8,328 bases of DNA from SIG603 sp964370635 (GTDB lineage: Bacteria; Bacillota; Clostridia; Oscillospirales; Acutalibacteraceae): positions 1-8,328 of the forward strand of contig CAYJJU010000040.1 in the NCBI GenBank assembly GCA_964370635.1, written 5' to 3'. A model generated the notes under the pieces. It made no database searches. It was not told the origin of the DNA and saw nothing but the letters and a program-made list of their open reading frames with translations. Numbering within the stretch: the stretch's first letter is position 1; each line of letters begins with the position of its first letter. This document shows positions 1-4,855 of the stretch, piece after piece. The position numbers and the translations under genes were made by a program.

Positions 1-28
1 TATCATAGAAAGCCTAGATTTTCACTAT

Positions 29-778
29 TTACAGAGTTTTTTTCACGTTCCCATTAGGCGACTCTCGCTTAAATTCATCGTCACCGTTACAAATAACAAT
101 TTTACCTTTGTTTTTTGTTATGCGCTCCATTTCAGCTATTTCATCATCATAAAAATCGCCAACAACATGACCTGATAAAACAACATCAAAGGTGTCAGCT
201 TCGTATGGTAAACTTAAAACTTCTCCGTCTAAAACCTTGATATTTGTAATACTGTTCGCCTTAATGCGGTCACGCATATATTCACGTAACATGTCACAAG
301 GCTCGCTTGCATATACCACTTTAGCATATTTTGCTGCTGCGAATGCAAGTCTACCTGTTCCTGAGCCAATATCAAGCACTACCTTACCTTGTAAATCCAC
401 CAAATCATATAGTCTTTGAGCATTCCAATTTTTGATATAATTCACATCCTCCATAATCTCGGGATATGCGTATACTACAAAAGTTTCTATTGCTCTTATA
501 ATATTAATTTCTGCGTTTCGTGCTTCTTCTTTGCTAATATTTTCGGTGTTGATTTCTGATACTTCATCTAAGAACTTTTTGCATTCCGGTGCTTTGTGTT
601 TGCAAAACGATAGTACATAAGGGTAAAATTTTAACGCTATTGCCATATCAGTTTTGTATACTTGAGTGTCGCTGTTATACCACACATTTTCTTTCATGAT
701 GTAACGAATAATCCATCTGTCAAAGTACAAAAAAGTATCCATCGTGTATTGCTCTGGGTTAATCCAATTATAAGACAT
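29..778 (-). CDS. class I SAM-dependent methyltransferase, probably C-terminally truncated
   Basis: Predicted to transfer a methyl group from S-adenosylmethionine to an unknown substrate in the cytoplasm. Counting from the chosen start, the glycine-rich SAM loop VVLDIGSGTG is at residues 133-142, the acidic residue ending strand 2 (in ASEP) is near 159, and LPYEADTFDVV of strand 4 is at 190-200. About 130 residues of unassigned N-terminal sequence precede this domain. I chose the ATG at 778 because GGAGG (784-788) lies 5 bases upstream; the in-frame ATG at 790 has no ribosome binding site. Only about 20 residues follow strand 5 (KGKIVIC), so strands 6 and 7 of the usual fold are missing. An A7 run lies just before the stop, but all three frames close before the window edge. 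A leader ORF and alternative hairpins lie upstream. The family is clear; the substrate is unknown. Confidence 0.8.
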   Translation of the reverse strand: MSYNWINPEQYTMDTFLYFDRWIIRYIMKENVWYNSDTQVYKTDMAIALKFYPYVLSFCKHKAPECKKFLDEVSEINTENISKEEARNAEINIIRAIETFVVYAYPEIMEDVNYIKNWNAQRLYDLVDLQGKVVLDIGSGTGRLAFAAAKYAKVVYASEPCDMLREYMRDRIKANSITNIKVLDGEVLSLPYEADTFDVVLSGHVVGDFYDDEIAEMERITKNKGKIVICNGDDEFKRESPNGNVKKTL

Positions 779-783
779 ATAAT

Positions 784-823
784 CCTCCATTTTTAAGGAG
801 GGTTAAAGTATAGTCACCCTCCT
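784..823 (-). promoter_or_regulatory. candidate translational attenuator (alternative hairpins over the methyltransferase RBS)
   Basis: Three segments read in order on the minus strand: AGGAGGGT (823-816), ACCCTCCT (803-796) and the ribosome binding site GGAGG (788-784). Segments 1 and 2 pair perfectly over 8 bp with a 12-base loop. The CCTCC within segment 2 can instead pair with the RBS over 5 bp with an 8-base loop. Segment 1 lies inside the leader ORF, so ribosome position could choose between the two structures. On the plus strand the 1:2 hairpin is followed by six T and would look like a terminator, but no plus-strand gene leads into it. Confidence 0.45.
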
Positions 824-859
824 ATTTTTTGTTTTGGTGATATATACATTATTTTTCAT
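803..859 (-). CDS. 18-codon leader peptide ORF upstream of the methyltransferase
   Basis: A short reading frame encodes MKNNVYITKTKNRRVTIL. An AAGGA ribosome binding site (869-873) lies 9 bases upstream, and a promoter stands about 50 bases before that. The stop codon is 24 bases before the methyltransferase start. Codons 13-15 (AGG AGG GTG) form the left arm of a perfect 8-bp hairpin, and the right arm begins at the last base of the stop codon. Placement and overlap with structured RNA are those of leader peptides in translational attenuators, such as those of erm and cat genes. That such regulation operates here is inference; the sequence of the peptide is not one I recognise. Confidence 0.5.
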   Translation of the reverse strand: MKNNVYITKTKNRRVTIL

Positions 860-915
860 AATATTCATTCCTTGCCGTTTGTTATTCTAAGCCAAACATC
901 ATTGACTATGGGATT

Positions 916-944
916 ATTATAAACTACAAAACGACAAAAGTAAA
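916..944 (-). promoter_or_regulatory. promoter for leader ORF and methyltransferase
   Basis: Read on the minus strand, TTTACT (944-939) and a perfect TATAAT (921-916) are separated by 17 bases. The start of transcription would fall near 909, about 36 bases before the leader ribosome binding site. Confidence 0.5.
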
Positions 945-969
945 TTGATTTTATGCACAATGTTTTGCA

Positions 970-1010
970 AATACAGGGTATCGTCGATTTTTTTGGTGAT
1001 ACCCTGTATT
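970..1010. repeat. 13-bp perfect inverted repeat
   Basis: AATACAGGGTATC (970-982) and GATACCCTGTATT (998-1010) pair perfectly around a 15-base loop containing seven T. It lies 17 bases past the stop of the small minus-strand gene. It lacks a T-run after the stem on that strand, so it is a weak case for an intrinsic terminator. It could instead be an element end or an RNA-stabilising 3' structure. Confidence 0.5.
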
Positions 1011-1027
1011 GTTATGTTAGGGGTGTT

Positions 1028-1197
1028 TTATTTTTCCGTCTTTTGCCTTTTACATTGTTCAAATTCTCGCTTACCCTCGTCACTCTCGAAGTGTTTTTGT
1101 ATCTCCGGCAGGAGCACACTTGCCAAACTTTCGAGTTCGTGTTTCGGGACATTTGTGTCATTTTGAATGACGTTGCTATCAGGTGGTTTTTTCTCAT
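1028..1197 (-). pseudogene. small element-associated protein gene with a one-base frameshift
   Basis: GGAGG (1202-1206) precedes an ATG at 1197 by 4 bases, but that frame gives a low-complexity, unlikely protein. Adding one A to the A6 run right after the start gives a convincing 56-residue protein that runs to a TAA at 1028. It has an amphipathic centre (ELESLASVLLPEIQKHFES), followed by EGKREFEQ and a basic end. From memory, short proteins of this kind (LLPEIQKxFES..EG+REF) sit near serine recombinases in Clostridia mobile elements; I cannot confirm that here. The A6 run could be a deletion, a sequencing error or a slippery site. The only start in the good frame, TTG at 1201, abuts the ribosome binding site and is implausible. 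Confidence 0.55.
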
Positions 1198-1245
1198 ACA
1201 ACCTCCGTAATAATATTTAATTTTCAAGGTACAAACTTGAACGAC

Positions 1246-1275
1246 AAAAACCACACCTCGCAGTCAAGGTGTGGT
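1246..1275 (-). terminator. intrinsic terminator within the leader of the small gene
   Basis: ACCACACCT (1250-1258) and AGGTGTGGT (1267-1275) form a perfect 9-bp stem with an 8-base loop. On the minus strand the stem runs into TTTTTG. It lies between a consensus promoter and the small gene, about 25 bases after the expected transcription start. Confidence 0.65.
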
Positions 1276-1300
1276 AAATTCGTTTATGTATTTAATTTAT
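1246..1300 (-). ncRNA. candidate ~55-nt small RNA or attenuated leader
   Basis: A perfect consensus promoter would start transcription near 1300, and a good intrinsic terminator ends at 1246. The default product would therefore be a transcript of about 55 bases with an AU-rich 5' part and a 3' hairpin. It may be an attenuated leader for the small gene rather than an independent RNA. No known RNA family is recognised. Confidence 0.3.
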
Positions 1301-1306
1301 GATATT

Positions 1307-1335
1307 ATTATACTCCCTTTGAGAGTGTTTGTCAA
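1307..1335 (-). promoter_or_regulatory. perfect consensus sigma-A promoter with dyad in the spacer
   Basis: On the minus strand, TTGACA (1335-1330), a 17-base spacer and TATAAT (1312-1307) match the consensus at all 12 positions. The spacer holds an imperfect dyad, ACTCTC-AAA-GGGAGT, in which one pair is a G-T. Such a strong promoter in element DNA would be expected to be controlled, and the dyad is a candidate operator. Confidence 0.7.
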
Positions 1336-1398
1336 ATAGCTTTATTAAAATATCTGAAAATTAACAGAATTTAGGTAGATTTCAATTTTTGAATGATG

Positions 1399-1404
1399 TA
1401 TAAT
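1399..1404 (+). promoter_or_regulatory. likely -10 box for the TIM-barrel/GNAT pair
   Basis: A perfect TATAAT lies 79 bases before the start codon. The best -35 at 17 bases (TAGATT, 1376-1381) matches only three of six positions, so the promoter may be weak or activator-dependent. A 5-bp hairpin, CACTG/CAGTG (1416-1434), follows in the leader. Confidence 0.35.
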
Positions 1405-1477
1405 AGCTTGTATGTCACTGTAAATTATGCAGTGTTTAATTCGATTTAATGCCATTATGACAGGAGGATAAGCTATT

Positions 1478-2275
1478 ATGGATTTTGGTATGCCAACATT
1501 AATCGAACTACCGGGAATTGAAGATTGTGCAAAATTATGCAGTGAATTAGGCTTAAAGTTTATTGAAGTAAATATGAATTTACCACAATATCAACCCGAC
1601 AAAATAGATGTAGATGAATTTTTATCAATAGCAAAAAAATATGGGATATACTACACTATTCATGCTGATGAGAATTTTGATGCCTGTAATTATAATAGCT
1701 TTGTAGCTAAAGCATACTTTGAAACACTTGTAGCCACTATTAAGTTAGCAAAAGCAATTAAATGTCCTGTTATTAATATGCATTTACATGACGGAGTTAG
1801 GTTCAGTTTACCTGATAAAAAAATATATCTGTTTGAAATGTATGAAGATATTTATTTGTCATCACAAAAGAAATTTGTAAGAATTTGCGAAGAAGAACTA
1901 CTAAACAACAAAATTAAAATATGTATTGAAAACGCAAGTGGTTTTCGTTCTTATCATATACACGCTTTAGATATATTAATTAATAGTAATGTTTTTGGAT
2001 TGACACTTGATATTGGACACAGTTACTGCAATGGTGGTGAAGATGAAAAAACAATTTTATCCTTTAAAGATAAACTATGTCACTTACATATTCATGACGC
2101 ATATAAAACAGAACATACAAAAAAAGACCATCTTATACTTGGATGTGGAGAAATTGATTTGCATAAATATTTTGATTTAGCAAACAAAACTAATTCTCGT
2201 GTGGTACTTGAAACAAAAACTGTAGAAGGACTGAAAACATCTGTTGATTGGATTATAGAAAGAGGTTTGAAATGA
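1478..2275 (+). CDS. sugar phosphate isomerase/epimerase-like TIM-barrel protein
   Basis: A 265-residue protein of the xylose-isomerase-like/AP-endonuclease-2 TIM-barrel superfamily. Members bind divalent metal and isomerise or epimerise sugars and related polyols, or cut DNA. Likely metal or catalytic residues lie at strand ends: H62 (TIHAD), H102/H104 (NMHLHD), E151 (CIENAS), D178 and H181 (LTLDIGH), H204/H206 (HLHIHD) and E245 (VLETK). GCGEID (222-227) resembles the family GxGxID segment. The length is normal for the isomerase branch. AGGAGGAT (1462-1469) sits 8 bases before the ATG. The gene ends in a 4-base ATGA overlap with a GNAT gene, so the two are probably co-translated. The substrate cannot be read from the sequence; an endonuclease IV role seems less likely because the full set of nine metal ligands is not evident. 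Confidence 0.75.
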   Translation: MDFGMPTLIELPGIEDCAKLCSELGLKFIEVNMNLPQYQPDKIDVDEFLSIAKKYGIYYTIHADENFDACNYNSFVAKAYFETLVATIKLAKAIKCPVINMHLHDGVRFSLPDKKIYLFEMYEDIYLSSQKKFVRICEEELLNNKIKICIENASGFRSYHIHALDILINSNVFGLTLDIGHSYCNGGEDEKTILSFKDKLCHLHIHDAYKTEHTKKDHLILGCGEIDLHKYFDLANKTNSRVVLETKTVEGLKTSVDWIIERGLK

Positions 2276-2676
2276 AAATAAACTACCAACTTAACTTAAA
2301 TGATGTATCTCTAAATGATTTATCTAACTTTTGTGTTGGGTGGAAATACCCATTAAGTGGAGAGAAATTATACGAGATACTTGAAAACAGTTATCGTTTT
2401 GTTATCGCAAAATCCGACGACAAAGTAGTAGGCTTTGTTAATTCAATATCCGATAAAGTACATTTTGCATTTATTCCAATGCTTGAAGTCCTCCCCGAAT
2501 ATAAAAACAATGGGATAGGAACGGAACTGCTTAGGATATTGTTTGAGCAATTAAAGGATATAACCAATATTGATTTAACCTGCGATGTGGATTTGCAATC
2601 GTATTACGAAAAATTTGGAATGTTAAAATCACATGGAATGGTATTTAGAAAATATCTTAATCAAGAGGTAGAATAA
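2272..2676 (+). CDS. GNAT family N-acetyltransferase
   Basis: A 134-residue protein predicted to transfer an acetyl group from acetyl-CoA to an amine. The acetyl-CoA loop follows the strand ending in LEVLPEYK: K78-N-N-G81-I-G83 matches the Q/RxxGxG/A motif with lysine in the first position. YYEKFGM (111-117) is the usual late GNAT segment in which a tyrosine often serves as general acid. The start at 2272 is preferred over an in-frame ATG at 2248 because AGAGG precedes it and it overlaps the upstream stop as ATGA. The overlap suggests it works with the TIM-barrel protein, for example on an amino sugar, but the substrate is unknown. No terminator is visible just after the gene. Confidence 0.8.
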   Translation: MKINYQLNLNDVSLNDLSNFCVGWKYPLSGEKLYEILENSYRFVIAKSDDKVVGFVNSISDKVHFAFIPMLEVLPEYKNNGIGTELLRILFEQLKDITNIDLTCDVDLQSYYEKFGMLKSHGMVFRKYLNQEVE

Positions 2677-2925
2677 TATAATAATCAATCTCGCAAGCAG
2701 GGCAAGTGTGTACACACCTTGCAAATTGGCAAGCAGGGCATGTGGTGTGCCACTTGCCTGTTTGCCGCTTGTTGGGAGGTATCCCAAACCCTCAAAATCT
2801 GCAATAAAATTGCAGATGCTACGCCCCGTAAACGGTGCTAATTTGCAACAAAAAATTACACTTTCGCCCAGTAAAGCGAGCGAAATTATTTTCGTTTTTA
2901 GCGCTTATAAAATTTTAATTTTCAG
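2677..2925. other. non-coding region rich in inverted and direct repeats, possible element oriT or regulatory DNA
   Basis: About 300 bases separate the GNAT gene from the XRE gene, with no convincing gene. A 12-base direct repeat GCAAGCAGGGCA occurs at 2693-2704 and 2729-2740. Between them is a near-palindrome, GCAAG-TGTGTACACAC-CTTGC, with a single bulged base. GGCAAG...CTTGCC with inner GGCA/TGCC forms a second hairpin at about 2728-2758. ATCTGCAAT-AAA-ATTGCAGAT (2797-2817) is a perfect 9-bp hairpin. TTTCGC/GCGAAA (2862-2885) forms a smaller one. This density is typical of transfer origins or recombination sites of mobilizable elements, but no nic site is recognised. Confidence 0.4.
2797..2817. 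repeat. 9-bp perfect hairpin with 3-base loop
   Basis: ATCTGCAAT and ATTGCAGAT pair perfectly around AAA. Read on the minus strand the stem is followed by TTTTGAG, giving weak terminator character in that direction. No minus-strand gene leads into it. Confidence 0.5.
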
Positions 2926-2954
2926 TTGATTTTTAGATTGTTATGTGATATAAT
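2926..2954 (+). promoter_or_regulatory. promoter of the XRE regulator gene
   Basis: TTGATT (2926-2931) and TATAAT (2949-2954) are 17 bases apart, with an extended -10 TG at 2946-2947. It lies about 30 bases before the start codon and probably also serves the PPOX gene. Confidence 0.7.
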
Positions 2955-2983
2955 GAAATAACAAAAAACGAGAGGTGAGCGAA

Positions 2984-3352
2984 GTGGAAATTGTAGCAAA
3001 ACGATTACGAGAATTACGGAACACTGTTAATCTAACTCAACCCAAAATGGCGGAAGCGTTGGATTTGAAAGTCGGTGCAATCAACCGATATGAAAATAAT
3101 CAGAGTGAGCCGTCTTGCGAAACACTTTACAAGTACGCAAATTATTTTGATGTGTCGCTTGATTACATCTTTGGGAGAACGGAAAATCCACAGGGTACAC
3201 AGTTTGAGTGCAAGCCGAAATTAGAGCAAAGCCACCCCGAGCTTAAAGAGTTTATCGAGATGTGTTTTGACCCAAGTTCACCGATGAACGAGCGGTTGAA
3301 AGAAACACTTTTTCAAATGATGACGGGTGAGGAAATTGATACAAAGAAGTGA
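2984..3352 (+). CDS. XRE family helix-turn-helix transcriptional regulator
   Basis: A 122-residue DNA-binding regulator. The Cro/CI-type HTH spans about residues 3-64: RLRELRNTVNLTQ forms the first helices, KMAEALDLKVGAINRYENNQ holds the helix-turn-helix, and LYKYANYFDVSLDYIFGRT is the conserved end. The remaining ~58 residues (SHPELKEFIEMCF and onward) are a short C-terminal part of unknown role, perhaps for dimerisation. A GTG start at 2984 is chosen because GAGGTGA (2972-2978) complements 16S rRNA and lies 5 bases upstream; an upstream in-frame GTG at 2975 lies inside that site. The PPOX gene follows after 37 bases. It may repress its own strong promoter and control neighbouring element genes; that is inference. 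Confidence 0.85.
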   Translation: MEIVAKRLRELRNTVNLTQPKMAEALDLKVGAINRYENNQSEPSCETLYKYANYFDVSLDYIFGRTENPQGTQFECKPKLEQSHPELKEFIEMCFDPSSPMNERLKETLFQMMTGEEIDTKK

Positions 3353-3389
3353 GTTTTAATGTAAGAGTATTTATATGGAGGGTAAAACA

Positions 3390-3887
3390 ATGAGCAAATA
3401 TGATGAAGGTATGAAACTTATGGAAGAAGCATTTGGAAACGGAAAAGACAATTGTATTGCAATTTCTACTATAGCTCTTAGCAAAAGTAATGACGGGAAA
3501 CCTATGCCAATCGTTCGCACTGTTGACGCATTTTATGAAGACGGCATTTTTTATGTTGTTACAAATGCACTGTCTAACAAAATGAAACAGATTAAGGAAA
3601 ATCCGCAAGTATCAATTGCAGGTTGCATAATTGAGCAAATGTTCACTGGTATTGGAATTGGCGAAAATTTAGGTTGGGCACTTGACCCAAAAAATAAAGA
3701 TATTAGAACAAAACTTCGTAAAGCATTTGAGCCGTGGTATGATATGGCTAATAATGAAAAAGATGAAAATTGTTGTTATTTAGCGATACATCTTACTAAA
3801 GGAACTTTTAATTTCAATCACTGGGAAAAACTATATCACATTGATTTTCATAATAAAAAAATCATGGAGAGAAATGATACAATATAG
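3390..3887 (+). CDS. pyridoxamine 5'-phosphate oxidase (PPOX) family flavin-binding protein
   Basis: A 165-residue split-beta-barrel protein related to the general stress protein 26 and pyridoxamine phosphate oxidase-like families, which bind FMN, F420 or haem. The segments fit the fold: CIAISTI (22-28), PMPIVRTVDAFYEDGIFYVVT (38-58) as the pair of barrel strands, ALSNKMKQIKENPQVSIAGC (60-79) with the typical K-x-x-Q/EI-x-x-N-P-x-V pattern, and a C-terminal strand with GTFNFNHWEKLYH (138-150). It starts at 3390 because GGAGGG (3377-3382) lies upstream, within what would be the N-terminus if the ATG at 3375 were used. It probably shares the XRE transcript. A reductase or oxidase activity is possible, but the substrate is unknown. 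Confidence 0.8.
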   Translation: MSKYDEGMKLMEEAFGNGKDNCIAISTIALSKSNDGKPMPIVRTVDAFYEDGIFYVVTNALSNKMKQIKENPQVSIAGCIIEQMFTGIGIGENLGWALDPKNKDIRTKLRKAFEPWYDMANNEKDENCCYLAIHLTKGTFNFNHWEKLYHIDFHNKKIMERNDTI

Positions 3888-3949
3888 ATACTTAACTAAC
3901 AAAATGAGCCCAATCTCCCCAAAACTAAAACCAAAGCGAGGTGGAAAAT

Positions 3950-4036
3950 ATGCGAGCCGTAATTTGCGCACGTTACAGCTCGGACAATCAGCGTGAAGAA
4001 AGCATCGAGGGGCAAGTTCGTGAGTGCAAAGAATTT
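3950..4036 (+). pseudogene. N-terminal fragment of a large serine recombinase
   Basis: The first 29 codons, from MRAVICARYSSDNQREESIE to ECKEF, match the start of large serine recombinases of Firmicute integrative elements. They include the ARYS motif with the likely catalytic serine S10 and the basic residue R8. A GAGGTGG ribosome binding site precedes the ATG. Resemblance stops near 4036. The frame stays open to 4270, but the rest runs through a terminator hairpin and antisense to a small gene, so it is not real protein. The resolvase core, recombinase domain and zinc ribbon of a ~500-residue enzyme are all missing. This is the clearest trace of an integrative element that has lost its recombinase. 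Confidence 0.8.
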
Positions 4037-4042
4037 TCCGAC

Positions 4043-4070
4043 AGTAGCAAAAAGCTGCTTGAAGTTTTTT
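4043..4070 (+). terminator. weak terminator-like hairpin after the recombinase fragment
   Basis: AGTAGC (4043-4048) and GCTGCT (4054-4059) pair with one G-T pair around AAAAA, and six T follow at 4065-4070. The stem is short and the T-run is offset by 5 bases, so this is tentative. Confidence 0.3.
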
Positions 4071-4123
4071 GTTTAGAGGGATTTGAATCCAAAATGGCGC
4101 GAAGTGGCTGTGCCATAAGCGGT

Positions 4124-4170
4124 GGGGCTGTCGCAAATGATTTTTGTCATTTGCGACAGCCCCATAATTT
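4124..4170. terminator. 17-bp perfect hairpin between convergent genes
   Basis: GGGGCTGTCGCAAATGA (4124-4140) and its exact complement (4147-4163) form a 17-bp stem with a TTTTTG loop. On the plus strand ATAATTTTTTG follows, giving a usable terminator. On the minus strand the stem follows the stop of the small hypothetical gene by 12 bases but has no T-run after it. It lies at the border between element remnants and housekeeping genes and probably insulates both. Confidence 0.7.
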
Positions 4171-4175
4171 TTTGT

Positions 4176-4469
4176 TTATTCAGAAAGCTTTCTTTCAAGC
4201 CAAACGTTGGCTATGTCAAGCGCTAGGTAAAGGCCATTTTTTTCGCTGTGTTTTTCGACTCTTTCCTTAATGCTTACAGTCGGGTCGGTGCAAATAAGTT
4301 GAATGCTTACCTTATCTGCAATCTCAATGTCTTTAACTTTTTTCTTTGTTTTTATATCCATTTTAACCACATAGCGGTCTTTCATGTCGCCAAGATATAT
4401 TGTGTCACCGCATCGAACGAAAGGCTTACCTTTATACGTTGGAAATGGGGTATTTAAAGTTTCACTCAT
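4176..4469 (-). CDS. conserved hypothetical protein, 97 aa
   Basis: A small soluble protein of mixed beta/alpha character with no signal peptide or membrane segment. Visible features are TPFPTYKGKPFVRCGDTIYLGDM at the N-terminus (residues 7-29), a likely beta hairpin (YVVKMDIKTKKKVKDIEIADKVSIQL, 33-58) and a helical C-terminus (KHSEKNGLYLALDIANVWLERKL). I recall similar small proteins of unknown function in Clostridia genomes, but no function is known to me. A start at 4469 is supported by AAAGGATG upstream. It follows ireB by 21 bases on the same strand and probably shares its transcript. It ends at the 17-bp hairpin. Confidence 0.7.
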   Translation of the reverse strand: MSETLNTPFPTYKGKPFVRCGDTIYLGDMKDRYVVKMDIKTKKKVKDIEIADKVSIQLICTDPTVSIKERVEKHSEKNGLYLALDIANVWLERKLSE

Positions 4470-4490
4470 GTAAATTCATCCTTTCGTTTG

Positions 4491-4748
4491 TTATCTTCTT
4501 AAATAAGAACGCACAAGTTCTTTTAAAAGTTCATCTCTGTCAAGTTTTCTTATTATAGAGCGAGCATTTCTGTGAGTTGTTATATAAGTGGGATCTTCAG
4601 ATAAAATGTAACCCACAATTTGACTTACAGGATTATAGCCCTTTTCATAAAGTGCTTCATAAACTAATGTGAGCACATGGTGCATATCTAAATTGTGAAT
4701 GTTTTCAACCGAAAAAGCTTGAGTTTCGTCTATAGGGCGCTCAGCCAT
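4491..4748 (-). CDS. ireB: IreB family regulatory phosphoprotein (UPF0297)
   Basis: An 85-residue cytoplasmic protein. In Enterococcus faecalis IreB is a substrate of the Ser/Thr kinase IreK and modulates cephalosporin resistance. The core matches the family strongly: YEKGYNPVSQIVGYILSEDPTYIT (34-57), then HRNARSIIRKLDRDELLKELV (59-79). The N-terminus IDETQAF matches the DET segment that carries the kinase site in E. faecalis, leaving T9 as the likely phosphorylated residue. The second enterococcal threonine position appears to be isoleucine (I6). GAGGAGGTG lies 5-6 bases before the ATG. A promoter stands in the 107-base gap after cca. In many Firmicutes ireB sits with alaS and ruvX; here it follows cca. 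Confidence 0.92.
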   Translation of the reverse strand: MAERPIDETQAFSVENIHNLDMHHVLTLVYEALYEKGYNPVSQIVGYILSEDPTYITTHRNARSIIRKLDRDELLKELVRSYLRR

Positions 4749-4791
4749 GGGTACACCTCCTCATAAAATTAATTTTCCTAACCACATTATT

Positions 4792-4820
4792 AATATACAT
4801 CAAAATTAAGAATAATTCAA
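4792..4820 (-). promoter_or_regulatory. promoter for ireB and the 97-aa gene
   Basis: On the minus strand, TTGAAT (4820-4815) and TATATT (4797-4792) are 17 bases apart. They lie 44 bases before the ireB start. No terminator is visible after cca, so read-through from upstream may add to expression. Confidence 0.5.
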
Positions 4821-4855
4821 GTCTAAACCTAAAAATTAATAGTATGTTTAAATTA

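Noticed and set aside
192..419. 75-residue plus-strand open frame inside the methyltransferase
   Set aside because: It is antisense to the conserved SAM-binding region and has no RBS or promoter.
1012..1254. 80-residue open frame on the minus strand taken as the real small gene
   Set aside because: Its composition is low-complexity and its upstream part crosses the terminator. The neighbouring frame gives a far more protein-like 56-residue product.
1457..1471. Four-codon ORF (MTGG) overlapping the RBS of the TIM-barrel gene
   Set aside because: It is too short and lacks its own RBS. It contains AGGAGG by chance of its position, so no leader peptide is claimed.
2708..2929. 73-residue plus-strand open frame in the repeat region
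   Set aside because: It has no ribosome binding site and its sequence simply follows the inverted and direct repeats.
4036..4046. TTTTCCGACAGT resembling the reverse complement of ACTGTCGAAAA at 8279-8290 as a possible shared attachment site
   Set aside because: The match is about 11 bases with a mismatch, not flanked by further similarity, and could be chance.
4078..4092. GGGATTTGAATCC resembling a tRNA T-arm
   Set aside because: No acceptor, D or anticodon arms flank it and the loop is not TTCRA. It may be a short palindrome only.
3831..4136. 101-residue minus-strand open frame
   Set aside because: It is antisense to the PPOX gene end and the recombinase start, has no RBS and has no recognisable domain.
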